This document shows, one piece after another, positions 19,340 to 26,857 of a stretch of 64,000 bases of DNA. Position 1 is the stretch's first letter. The number at the start of each line of letters is the position of its first letter. The DNA is from Halorubrum sp. F4 (GTDB taxonomy: Archaea; Halobacteriota; Halobacteria; Halobacteriales; Haloferacaceae). Position numbers and translations under genes: made by a program. The DNA is taken from the NCBI RefSeq assembly GCF_027257195.1, contig NZ_JAPDFS010000003.1, positions 393,018 through 457,017 of the forward strand. Reading direction: 5' to 3'. The notes under the pieces were generated by a model. The model saw nothing but the letters and a program-made list of their open reading frames with translations, had not been told where the DNA came from and ran no database searches.

Positions 19340-21076
19340 TCACCGCAGCGCGTCGAGGTCGAACTCGAAGGCGGCGACGGGTACCTCGAGGTCGTGGTCG
19401 ACGAGGACCGCCGGGTGGACCTCGCCGATCACGCCGACGGACTCGCCGTCGATGGTGACGCTCGCGGTCCGACCGTCGATGAACGTCGGATGGTCGGTCC
19501 GTGGAGTCTCGAGCTCGGCGCCGAAGTCGTCACACACCGCCTGGAGCCGACCCTTCGCGGCCTCGTAGGAGGCGTCGCGGCGCGCGACCGCGCCGGCGAC
19601 GTGGCGGGCCTCGGAAACGTTCGTGTTCTCCGCCTCGTCGCGCTCGGCGACGAAGCCGACCTCGGCGACGTCCTGCGGATAGGCGTTGTGGGTGTTGCCC
19701 TCGAGCAGGAGCAGGAGCGACGGGAGCGCCCACGTCCGGAGCTGGGTGTACTCCTCGCTGTACGGCTCCGTGATCCGGACGGGTTCGCCCCCGCCGAGGA
19801 CGGCGGTCCCCGGCTCGACCCGCATGCGGTCGTAGTTCTCCTCGCCGCTCGTCATGTGGAAGTTGAGCAGGTCCTCGAAGCCGAGCCCGACGAGGCTCGT
19901 CCGGACGGCGTCCTCGAGCCGGGTGCGCTCGTGACGCCCCCCGACGGTTCCCACGTCCGGGTAGCGCGGCTCCAGCTCGTCGAAGCCGTGCGCGCGTCCC
20001 ACGTCGTCGACGAGGTCGAGCGGGTGGAGCACGTCCACGCGGTACGGCGGGATCTCCACCTCGTAGGTCACCGCCTCGTCGAGCGTGTAGCTGGCGTCCA
20101 GCCCCGAGCGCTCGAAGCAGTCGACGACGTCCTCGGGCTCGAAATCGACGCCGAGCAGCGTCTCGATCCGGTCGTGAGACACCGACTTCCCGTCGATCTC
20201 GAGGTTCGGGCGGAGGAGGTCGGAGCCGTACTCCTCGGGATGGGTCGCGCCGTCCGCGTACGCGACCTCGACCTCCTCTATCGTCGCGCCGCGCGCGGAG
20301 AGCGCGTAACAGACGATCGTACACATCTTGTCGATCGTCCACTGGTCCGTGCCGGTGAGTTCGACGAGCAGCTCGCGCGACTCGGTGTCGACCTCGGTTC
20401 GCCTCCCGTTGATCACGGGCGGGAACGAGAACAGCCCGAGTTCGTCGTAGATCGCGGGGTATCGGTCGTACTCGCTCACGAGGTCGGCGTACGTCCGCCC
20501 GGTGTCGTGCTCCTCCAGCACCTCGGCGGGCGTCAGCTCGTCGTTCGAATCGAGCGGGACGAACGTCTCGCCGTCGGGCTCGATCCCTCGATAGGTGATC
20601 GAGCGCTCCGCGCCCTCCCGGAGCGGCGCGCCCTTCACCATCGCCAGGTCGTGGATCCCGATCGCGCCCTTCGCGCGGCCGCGACCCATCGTGGCGTGGA
20701 GCTTCTCCTGCAGCTGGATCAGCGACTCCAGGGCCGACTCGTCGAGGTCGACGCCGCGGACCACCGCGCCCGTGACGTACGGGCGCTCGTCGGGCACCGA
20801 CTCGTCGACCTCGATCGTCCACTCGGCGTCGTTGGTCTCGGGGACGTACACCCCGCGGTCGTCGCCGTAGTGGTAGCGAAGCGACCGGGCGACGCCCTCG
20901 ACGCTCAGCCGGTCGAGCCGGTCGGGCGCGAACTCGAACTGCAGCTCGCCGTCGTCGGTCTCGCCCTCGAACTCCAACCCGAGCCCGAAGAGGTCCTCCT
21001 TGAACTCCTCGTCCGTCTTCTCCGTCCGGCCGGTGAGCCCCCGGAGCGCGTCGGGGTCGACGTCCACGACGGGCAT
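19340..21076 (-). CDS. pheT: Phenylalanyl-tRNA synthetase beta subunit
   Basis: Forms the alpha2-beta2 enzyme that charges tRNA-Phe. The 578 residues are the archaeal/eukaryotic-type beta chain, shorter than the bacterial one of about 790. It begins MPVVDVDPDALRGLTG and contains the B3/B4 editing region (TITYRGIEPDGETFVPLDSNDELTPAEVLEEHDTGRTYADLV shows the conserved spacing) and a C-terminal catalytic-like fold with FHMTSGEENYDRM. The ATG at 21074-21076 overlaps the pheS stop by one base (TGATG), so the reading frame starts there. A much longer open stretch extends upstream in the same frame but lies inside pheS and is not coding. Transcribed with pheS. Confidence 0.95.
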   Translation of the reverse strand: MPVVDVDPDALRGLTGRTEKTDEEFKEDLFGLGLEFEGETDDGELQFEFAPDRLDRLSVEGVARSLRYHYGDDRGVYVPETNDAEWTIEVDESVPDERPYVTGAVVRGVDLDESALESLIQLQEKLHATMGRGRAKGAIGIHDLAMVKGAPLREGAERSITYRGIEPDGETFVPLDSNDELTPAEVLEEHDTGRTYADLVSEYDRYPAIYDELGLFSFPPVINGRRTEVDTESRELLVELTGTDQWTIDKMCTIVCYALSARGATIEEVEVAYADGATHPEEYGSDLLRPNLEIDGKSVSHDRIETLLGVDFEPEDVVDCFERSGLDASYTLDEAVTYEVEIPPYRVDVLHPLDLVDDVGRAHGFDELEPRYPDVGTVGGRHERTRLEDAVRTSLVGLGFEDLLNFHMTSGEENYDRMRVEPGTAVLGGGEPVRITEPYSEEYTQLRTWALPSLLLLLEGNTHNAYPQDVAEVGFVAERDEAENTNVSEARHVAGAVARRDASYEAAKGRLQAVCDDFGAELETPRTDHPTFIDGRTASVTIDGESVGVIGEVHPAVLVDHDLEVPVAAFEFDLDALR

Positions 21077-22581
21077 CAGTAGCTCACCTCCGCGGTCCGC
21101 AGGAAGTCGATGTCGGCGAGCGTCCCGTGGAGGTCGCGTATGTCCTCCGCGCCGGTGGTCAGCATCGCGAGCCGCTCGAGGGCGAGCCCCCACGCCATCA
21201 CGTCGCAGTCGACGCCGAGCGGGCCGGTGACCTCCTCGCGGAAGATGCCGGAGTTGCCGATCTCGATCTCCTCGCCGGTCTCGGGGTGGTCGCCGAACAG
21301 CTCGAAGGAGGGCTCGGTGTAGGGGTTGTAGTGCGGCTTGAATCGGATGTCCGTGATCCCGAACTGGCGGTAGAACTCCTCGAAGGTGCCCATCAGGTCG
21401 CGGACGGAGAGGTCCTCGGCCATCACCCATCCCTCGATCTGGAAGAACTCGAGGAGGTGCGTCGGGTCGAGCGTGTCGTTGCGGTACACCTTCTCGACGG
21501 AGAAGTAGCGCTGGGGCGGCTCCAGCTCCGCGCCGGCGTAGCCGGAGAGGTACCGCATCGACAGCGAGGTGGTGTGTCCCCGGAGGGCGACCTCGCGGGC
21601 GAACTCCTCGGACCACGGCGAGTGGTAGCCGTCGCCGTCCTCGCCCCACCCGTCGCGGTGGGCGGTCTCGACACGATCGAGGAGCGCAGGAGGGATCTCC
21701 TCCATCGGGTCGACGTCGAGCGCGAACCGGTCCCAGTGGGTCCGCGCCGGGTGGTCCTGGGGCATGAACAGGCAGTCGTTGATCCAGAAGTCGCTGTCGG
21801 CGTGGGGACCCTCCATCTCCTGGAAACCCATGCCGACGAGCACGTCCTTCACGCGGTCGGCGGTCCGCCGGAGCACGTGTTTCCGGCCGCCCTCGACCGC
21901 CGGCGCGTCCGCCTCGACGTTGTACTCGGCGAACTCGACGTCGGCCCACTCGCCGCTCGCGAGCAGCTCCGGCGTGACCTGTCCGACCGTCTCGGCCGCC
22001 TCGACGCCCTCCATGAGCGCGTCGACGCCGTCGTCGGTGAGCCGGACCGCCCGGGTGGTACGTTCCACGAGGTCGACTAGCCCGCGAGAGGCGAGCCGGG
22101 CGAGGACGCCATCGTCGTCGACGCTCCCGCCGTCGGCGAGCGTCGCCAGAGCCGCCGCCTCGGGGTCGGCGTCCGGATCGGCGTCCGAGTCGACCGTGAG
22201 CTCGCCCGAATCGATCCCTCCGAACCCCTTCCGCGGGAGGTTCGCGAGCGCGATGTCGACCTCGGGGCCCGCCAGGTCGGCGCGACCGATGACCTCGCCC
22301 ATCGGGACGGCCCCGTCGGCAGCGCCGGCGTCGACCGCCGCCCGGTAGAGCCGGATCTCCGGGAGGCCGTCGGCGACGTAGTCGCGCCCCTCGTCGGTGA
22401 GTTCGGCGACCTCGGTCGTCGTCTCCGTCACGGCGAGCAGTCCCTCGTCACGGAGGTCGAAGGCCGCACCGGTGACCGTCTCGGGTTTCAGGCCCGTCTC
22501 GGCCGCGATCTCGTCCATCGTCCGTTCGTCCGTCGCGCTCGCGGCCTCGAGGACCGCGAGCTGTCGTTCCGGGAGTCGCAT
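21076..22581 (-). CDS. pheS: Phenylalanyl-tRNA synthetase alpha subunit
   Basis: Catalytic subunit of PheRS. The N-terminal part (residues about 1-200) is a winged-helix region of the archaeal/eukaryotic type. The C-terminal class II catalytic core shows motif 2, TLDPTHLLEFFQIEGWVMAEDL, and motif 3, GVDCDVMAWGLALERLAML, with FRPHYNPY-like FKPHYNPYTEPS before it. Length is 501 residues, typical for archaea. It overlaps pheT by one base. No TATA box is visible directly upstream. The nearest good promoter is about 280 bases away, in front of a 24-codon phenylalanine-rich frame (22764-22838), so control through a leader is plausible. Confidence 0.96.
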   Translation of the reverse strand: MRLPERQLAVLEAASATDERTMDEIAAETGLKPETVTGAAFDLRDEGLLAVTETTTEVAELTDEGRDYVADGLPEIRLYRAAVDAGAADGAVPMGEVIGRADLAGPEVDIALANLPRKGFGGIDSGELTVDSDADPDADPEAAALATLADGGSVDDDGVLARLASRGLVDLVERTTRAVRLTDDGVDALMEGVEAAETVGQVTPELLASGEWADVEFAEYNVEADAPAVEGGRKHVLRRTADRVKDVLVGMGFQEMEGPHADSDFWINDCLFMPQDHPARTHWDRFALDVDPMEEIPPALLDRVETAHRDGWGEDGDGYHSPWSEEFAREVALRGHTTSLSMRYLSGYAGAELEPPQRYFSVEKVYRNDTLDPTHLLEFFQIEGWVMAEDLSVRDLMGTFEEFYRQFGITDIRFKPHYNPYTEPSFELFGDHPETGEEIEIGNSGIFREEVTGPLGVDCDVMAWGLALERLAMLTTGAEDIRDLHGTLADIDFLRTAEVSY

Positions 22582-22763
22582 TCGGTTGTGTGGATACGTG
22601 TGTGGCTGGGTGGTAACGGTTCCGGCACGTCGCCGGCGCGGTGCCTGGCGGCGGGGGCGGACGGGATCGTGGCCCGAGCGGACCGCGCTTTCCTTCCTCC
22701 TCGCCGCCGACCGAACCGCGCGGTTTCACCGCCCCGCCGCGGGACGGCTCCACCGCGCGCGGT
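22582..22763 (-). promoter_or_regulatory. GC-rich structured spacer between leader frame and pheS
   Basis: Non-coding on the minus strand. It holds two perfect palindromes, ACCGCGCGCGGT at 22752-22763 (directly after the leader stop) and AACCGCGCGGTT at 22714-22725. Because both contain CCGCGCGG-like cores they could pair with themselves or with each other. No T-run is seen. This is compatible with a regulatory leader, but not proof of one. Confidence 0.4.
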
Positions 22764-22838
22764 TCACGCGAAGAACGGCCCGAACGCGCCGCCGTCGGTC
22801 GTCGGGACGATCCCGTCCGTGGCGTGTTCGGGTGCCAT
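22764..22838 (-). CDS. Putative 24-residue leader peptide of pheST
   Basis: A short open frame that reads MAPEHATDGIVPTT then DGGAFGPFFA, with three phenylalanines in its last six residues. Of its 23 codons after the start, 21 end in G or C, like neighbouring real genes. A TATA box lies about 28 bases before the ATG, so the frame would be the first thing translated on a leaderless pheST transcript. The arrangement resembles bacterial leader peptides that sense the charging of the cognate tRNA. Coding status and function are inference. It could alternatively be a small protein gene of its own. Confidence 0.45.
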   Translation of the reverse strand: MAPEHATDGIVPTTDGGAFGPFFA

Positions 22839-22859
22839 GTACCCGCGTGGATCCTACGA

Positions 22860-22872
22860 CTAAGTATACGTT
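22860..22872 (-). promoter_or_regulatory. Promoter of the pheST transcript
   Basis: On the minus strand the sequence reads CGAAACG followed by TATACTTAG, a BRE plus TATA arrangement, 25-30 bases before the ATG at 22838. No equally good box is found nearer to pheS. Confidence 0.55.
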
Positions 22873-22915
22873 TCGCTCGATCCGTTCGGCCCGAACCGCC
22901 GAGTAGCGGTCGCCG

Positions 22916-23578
22916 TCAGGCCCCGTCCGATGCCGCTCGTTCGCGCAACGCCGCGACCCGGTCGCCGAGCGGGGGCTGGACCTCGAACCACGTCGACCAG
23001 TCGCCGGTCTCGGGTTCGACGCCGCGGAGCTCCGCGACGCGTTCGAAGGCGTCCGCGACCCGTGTCGCTCCTACCGCGTCGGCGGCGCGGTCGTCGGCGG
23101 CGTACTGGACGCGTCGCCCGACCCAGAAGGAGGCCACGCCGATCGTGACGAGCGCGAGGAACCCGGCGTCGAACGCGACGGTCGCCGTCACGATCGCGGC
23201 GAGAAGTCCGACCACGACGGCGACCGCGACCGCCCGGAACTCGCCGTAGTACGTCCCGACCCGTCCGGCCTCGGCCGCGAGCAGGCCGACCGCGACGTCC
23301 TCGTCGAGATCCGTGAGGACGGCCTCGGTGAGAAAGAGCACCTGCCGGCGGGGCGGGCCCTTCACCGCGACGTCGATCGAGTCCGGATCGGCGGCCTCCA
23401 CGATCGCGACCCGGTCGACGCCGAGGCCGGCCTCGCGGCGGAGCTCGTCGAGCGCCGCGCGCTCGGGACCGGTCGGCTCGCGGAGCTCTCGAAACCGGTC
23501 GGCCGCGTAGAGCGGGCCGACCTCGACGGCGAGGAACGCCAGGGCGACGACGCCGAGGAGGAGCGCGACCGTGAGCAT
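22916..23578 (-). CDS. HtpX/M48-like membrane protein lacking the zinc-binding motif
   Basis: 220 residues with an N-terminal membrane segment (LTVALLLGVVALAFLAVEVG) and two further hydrophobic segments in the middle. It has the M48 layout: a domain with VAIVEAADPDSIDVAVKGPPRRQVLFLTEAVLTDLDEDVAVGLLAAEAGR (landmarks only), then membrane helices, then an ADDRAAD segment. In active HtpX the sequence after 'VLAHELAH' binds zinc. Here the matching stretch is VGLLAAEAGRV, so both histidines of HExxH are gone. The later glutamate region (QYAADDRAADAVG) resembles the EYSADRGA of the true HtpX at 62832-63707. It is therefore probably an inactive relative with a structural or regulatory role. Last gene of the mcm-linked minus-strand cluster. 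Confidence 0.7.
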   Translation of the reverse strand: MLTVALLLGVVALAFLAVEVGPLYAADRFRELREPTGPERAALDELRREAGLGVDRVAIVEAADPDSIDVAVKGPPRRQVLFLTEAVLTDLDEDVAVGLLAAEAGRVGTYYGEFRAVAVAVVVGLLAAIVTATVAFDAGFLALVTIGVASFWVGRRVQYAADDRAADAVGATRVADAFERVAELRGVEPETGDWSTWFEVQPPLGDRVAALRERAASDGA

Positions 23579-23648
23579 CGCTCCGTCGTCGGGCGCGCCG
23601 AGGCTAAAAGGGCGCGGTCTCGACGGAGCCGCGCCGCGATCCGTCCCG

Positions 23649-24299
23649 CTATCGTGGTACCCGACGCGCGAGTTCCCGGATCGCGTCGGTGGCCGCGCTA
23701 TCGGGGGCCGCCTCCACGACGGGGCGCTCCTCGACGACCGAGCGCCTGACGCGGGGGTCCGCGGGGACGACCGCCGTCGGCGCGCCGAGCGCGTCGGAGA
23801 TGGCGTCCGCGGGCGGCTCCTCGACGACCCGGTTGACCGCGCACGCGACGAGCCCGGCGTCGAGCTCTCGCGCCAGCTCCCGCGTCCGGATCGCGTCGGC
23901 CAGTGCGAACGCCCGCGGGGAGACGACGACGAGGCAGGCGTCCGCGACCGCCAGCGGAACGCCCGCGTCGGCGCGCCGGCCCGCGGGACAGTCGATCACG
24001 ACCGTCCCGTGCGTCCGTTCGACGGCCTCGACGGCGTCGGCGAGCCGGGTGAGGTCCGACGCCCGCGCGCCGGCGAGCGTCCGGCCGCAGGGGACCACGT
24101 CGACCGGACCGGGACGGATCGTCTCCGTGACGGACGCGCGCCCGGCGAGCACGTCGTGGAGGTCCGGGCCCCGGCCGGCCGGGAGGTCTGCCATGCCGAG
24201 GTCGGCGTCGACGACGACCGCGTCGAGCGCGGCGGCGACGTTGTACGCGAGCGTCGTCTTCCCGACGCCGCCCTTGCCGCCCGCGGCGGCGAGGATCAC
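23649..24299 (-). CDS. Short MinD/ParA-family ATPase
   Basis: A 216-residue deviant Walker ATPase. The P-loop KGGVGKTT is at residues 9-16, the switch I-like DADLGMADLP follows, and VVIDCPAGRRADAG gives the second motif. It is shorter than typical MinD (about 260), and no clear C-terminal amphipathic membrane-targeting helix is seen. It starts with GTG and overlaps the upstream gene by four bases (GTGA), so it is translationally coupled to it. Such ATPases position proteins or DNA in the cell or regulate partners. The role here is unknown; the neighbours suggest a membrane-associated cluster linked to the replication helicase gene. Confidence 0.82.
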   Translation of the reverse strand: MILAAAGGKGGVGKTTLAYNVAAALDAVVVDADLGMADLPAGRGPDLHDVLAGRASVTETIRPGPVDVVPCGRTLAGARASDLTRLADAVEAVERTHGTVVIDCPAGRRADAGVPLAVADACLVVVSPRAFALADAIRTRELARELDAGLVACAVNRVVEEPPADAISDALGAPTAVVPADPRVRRSVVEERPVVEAAPDSAATDAIRELARRVPR

Positions 24300-25210
24300 G
24301 CGAGCCGCTCCAGCGCGTCGGTCGGCACGTCCGTCGCCTCCGCGCGGGCCGCCAGCGACGACGCGCGCTCGCTCAGCCGCCGAAGCGCCGTCGCGTCTTT
24401 CGCGATCCGATCCGCGAGGGTCGAGGCCGCGCTCACGCCGTCGAGACGCTCCAATTCCGCCGTGGCCGTCCCGAGGTCGGCGTCAGTCAATCGCTCCGCC
24501 CGCTCGAGACGACGCTCCACCCGTTCGAGCCGGTCCTCGAGAGCGTCCGGTTCGGCCGAAACGACGTTCGGATTCCCGGATTGTGATCGCAGAGCGCGAC
24601 GTTCCGCCACGTCGTCCGAGTCGTCGTCGGCCAGTAGTGGGGACGCGTCGTCGTCGGCCGGTGGTGCCACATCCTCGTCGCTCGACGGTTCGGTATCCCT
24701 TTCGACGGACTCGTCGTCCACGCCCGCGTCGGCATCCTCGATCCGCCGGCGTTCTCCGGTCGTCCGCGTCTCCACGTCTTCACCGTCGACGACGGAGGGA
24801 CCCGCCCGTTCGGAACCGACGAGCGCGTCGCGAGGCGGACGGTGATCGCCGAGGGATCGGACCGCCTCATCGGCCGTGACGGCGGGCGAGTCGGCGTCGG
24901 TGACCGGGTCGGAGTCATCGATCGGGGTCGCATCAGCGATCTCGACCGGCGGTTCGCGGACCGGCTCGCCCGCCGGCGCGACGACGGCGAATCCGACGCC
25001 GCGGCGCTCCTCCGGGTCGAGCCGGAGAGTCACGCCCGTCGAGTCCCACCCTTCCTCCGGCACGCCGGCCCGTCGCGGCGGGAGGACCGGCTCTTCGCTC
25101 CGGCTCCGAACGCGCACGCGTCGGGTAACGGCGGCGGCGTTGTGGACGCGACAGGCGACGAACCGCACGCCCTCCTCGCGTTCGACGCTCCAGGAGAGGT
25201 CCACGCTCAT
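24296..25210 (-). CDS. Uncharacterised haloarchaeal protein with C-terminal coiled coil
   Basis: 304 residues, not assigned to a function. The N-terminal part (1-110) looks like a beta-sandwich: LSWSVEREEGVRFVACRVHNAAAVTRRVRV, then GVTLRLDPEERRGVGFAVVAP. The middle (about 110-210) is acidic and low in complexity. The C-terminal part (about 215-304) is helical and probably coiled coil, with heptad-like DALEDRLERVERRLERAERL. No signal peptide or membrane segment. It overlaps the MinD-like gene by four bases and lies 24 bases after the next gene upstream, in a conserved-looking run of haloarchaeal genes next to mcm. Confidence 0.72.
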   Translation of the reverse strand: MSVDLSWSVEREEGVRFVACRVHNAAAVTRRVRVRSRSEEPVLPPRRAGVPEEGWDSTGVTLRLDPEERRGVGFAVVAPAGEPVREPPVEIADATPIDDSDPVTDADSPAVTADEAVRSLGDHRPPRDALVGSERAGPSVVDGEDVETRTTGERRRIEDADAGVDDESVERDTEPSSDEDVAPPADDDASPLLADDDSDDVAERRALRSQSGNPNVVSAEPDALEDRLERVERRLERAERLTDADLGTATAELERLDGVSAASTLADRIAKDATALRRLSERASSLAARAEATDVPTDALERLA

Positions 25211-25234
25211 GCGCCGACTGACGCCGCATCGTAT

Positions 25235-26077
25235 CTAAAGGTCGGGACGGGTCACGGGAACGTCGAGGACCGCTTCCGGGCGCGTCCCCTCCGCCGCCTC
25301 GAGGACGGAGGCGACCGACGGGTCCAGGGCCACCGGCCCCTCGATCTCCGCGATCCGTATCGCCGCGAACGAGGCGGCGAGGTCGGAACCCTCGTACTCG
25401 CTTGGACGCCTCCCGGCGTCCACGGGATCGCCTCCCGGAACCGTCGACAGCGCCTCGCGGAACTCGGCGTACGCCGCGAGCGCGAGCTCCTCGCGTGCGT
25501 CGCGCTTTCGATTCTCCAGCCGATCGTGGAGGGCGAGCCGACGCTCGCGCTCGTCGCGCGCCGCGGCCGCCCGTTCACGTTCCCGCTCGAGCGCCTGTTC
25601 GGCGGCGATCCGTGCGGTCTGTGCCTCGGCCAGCTCCGCCGCGGCCGCCTCGAGGTCGGCGAGGGCCTCCGTGGGATCGGCGTCGATCGCCCGGCGAGCC
25701 CGAACGTCGCCGCGGACCGTCGCGACGCGTTCCTTCAGTCGACCCTCCTCGCCGGTGGCGTCAGCGAGCCGCCGCCGGGCGCTCTCGAGGTCGACCGCCG
25801 GGATCTCGATCGCCGTCAGCTCCGCGTGGATCGTCGAGATCTCGTCCGCAAGGGAGGACACCAGCCCGCGAGAGCGTGCCGCGGCGGCGAGCTCCCGCCG
25901 AAGGCTCGTCCCCGTCGGAAGTCGGCCCAACACGTCCACCGGGTCCGGTACCGGTTCGTCGTCGGGGAGCGGCGTCGACTCGCAGTCGAGGCGGTCGTGA
26001 CCGGTCGACGCGATCGACGTGCCTGCGCCTCCCGCCACGGGTGCGTCGTCGACGTCGCCGGATTCGGGCGCGGTCAC
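25235..26077 (-). CDS. Uncharacterised haloarchaeal coiled-coil protein
   Basis: 280 residues of unknown function. After a disordered acidic N-terminus, residues about 70-200 are strongly helical with long charged runs (LADLEAAAAELAEAQTARIAAEQALERERERAAAARDERERR shown only as landmarks AAELAEAQTARI and RERERAAAARDER). The C-terminus has a compact segment with EYEGSDLAASFAAIRIAEIEGP and PEAVLDVPVTRPDL. The start is a GTG that overlaps the upstream gene's stop by four bases (GTGA). Tight coupling to its neighbours suggests they form one complex or pathway, but the sequence gives no enzymatic hint. Confidence 0.72.
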   Translation of the reverse strand: MTAPESGDVDDAPVAGGAGTSIASTGHDRLDCESTPLPDDEPVPDPVDVLGRLPTGTSLRRELAAAARSRGLVSSLADEISTIHAELTAIEIPAVDLESARRRLADATGEEGRLKERVATVRGDVRARRAIDADPTEALADLEAAAAELAEAQTARIAAEQALERERERAAAARDERERRLALHDRLENRKRDAREELALAAYAEFREALSTVPGGDPVDAGRRPSEYEGSDLAASFAAIRIAEIEGPVALDPSVASVLEAAEGTRPEAVLDVPVTRPDL

Positions 26078-26412
26078 AGCTCTCGGCGCTTCATCGTCTC
26101 CGGGTCGGGATGGTCCGTCCCGGCGGCGAACGACGCGTACGGCGTCGATCGTGTCTCGCGGTCGGCGTAGGCGCTCGCGGCCTCCCTGACGGCGTCGTCG
26201 ACGAGGGAGAACTCGTTGAACGGCTCCGTCCGCTCGATCTGGACGGCGTCACCGTGCGTCTCGCGCAGCCGCAACGCCAGGAACGCGCCGTACGCCGTCG
26301 ATTCGAACAACGCCGCGCGGCCGAACCGCCGGACGACCTGATCGTCGTGACGGCGACACGCGTTGCGGAGCCCGGTCCGGGCAGCCTCCGAGTACGTTAC
26401 GACCAGTAACAC
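26074..26412 (-). CDS. Small uncharacterised haloarchaeal protein
   Basis: 112 residues starting MLLVVTYSEAARTGLRNACR, containing VVRRFGRAALFESTAYGAFLALRL and ending ETMKRREL. The GTG start at 26410-26412 is chosen because a TATA box lies about 25 bases upstream; a longer reading in the same frame into the 26500-26960 region is non-coding in character. The chain looks alpha/beta and soluble. Function unknown. It is the first gene of the coupled set running down to 22916, and its stop overlaps the next start by four bases. Confidence 0.7.
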   Translation of the reverse strand: MLLVVTYSEAARTGLRNACRRHDDQVVRRFGRAALFESTAYGAFLALRLRETHGDAVQIERTEPFNEFSLVDDAVREAASAYADRETRSTPYASFAAGTDHPDPETMKRREL

Positions 26413-26431
26413 GAGCGTCGGTGCTCGGGTG

Positions 26432-26443
26432 GGAAATAAATCG
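26432..26443 (-). promoter_or_regulatory. Promoter inside the mcm-linked cluster
   Basis: The minus strand reads CCGATTTATTTC, 20-31 bases before the GTG at 26412. It supports that start and separates this gene set from the mcm transcript. Confidence 0.5.
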
Positions 26444-26566
26444 GTTCCGAACGCGACCGGCGATCGGCGGCGGGAGGTGGTCGGCGTGATGATCGGCGTG
26501 GTGATCGGCGAGAGTAGGCGGTCAGCGTGACGGTCGGCGTCATCGACCGTCGAAAACGCGTCGAAC

Positions 26567-26857
26567 TCAGACGCGTTCGAGGTCGAACGCCGGGGGGTCG
26601 TCGTCCGTCGCGGGATCGATCCCGGCGGCCGCCAGCACCCGTTCTCGCGCCGCCGGCTTCGAGGGGGCGACGACGACGCGTCCGTCGATCGGCGGGTCGC
26701 CGACGGCGCGGAAGACGTCGTCCTCGCCGTCGAAATCCGTCGCGTACGTCCGCAACACGGCTGCGACGCGCCGCTCGGTTCCCGACAGGTCCTCCTCGCC
26801 GTTCTCGAACGCACGGAGCGCGTCCTCGACGTTCCGTAACGCGGAGATCCGGTCCAT
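26567..26857 (-). CDS. Small uncharacterised haloarchaeal protein directly after mcm
   Basis: 96 residues, MDRISALRNVEDALRAFENG at the start and PPAFDLERV at the end. A helical N-terminal half, then RVVVAPSKPAARERVLAAAGI. Its ATG abuts the mcm stop codon with no spacer, so it is translated from the same message. A role with the helicase or in replication is suggested only by this arrangement. No motif was recognised. Confidence 0.7.
   Translation of the reverse strand: MDRISALRNVEDALRAFENGEEDLSGTERRVAAVLRTYATDFDGEDDVFRAVGDPPIDGRVVVAPSKPAARERVLAAAGIDPATDDDPPAFDLERV

Noticed and set aside
19340-21949. Extension of pheT upstream to give 869 residues
   Set aside because: The added part is a shadow of pheS. 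The family start is MPVVDVDPD at 21076, coupled to the pheS stop.
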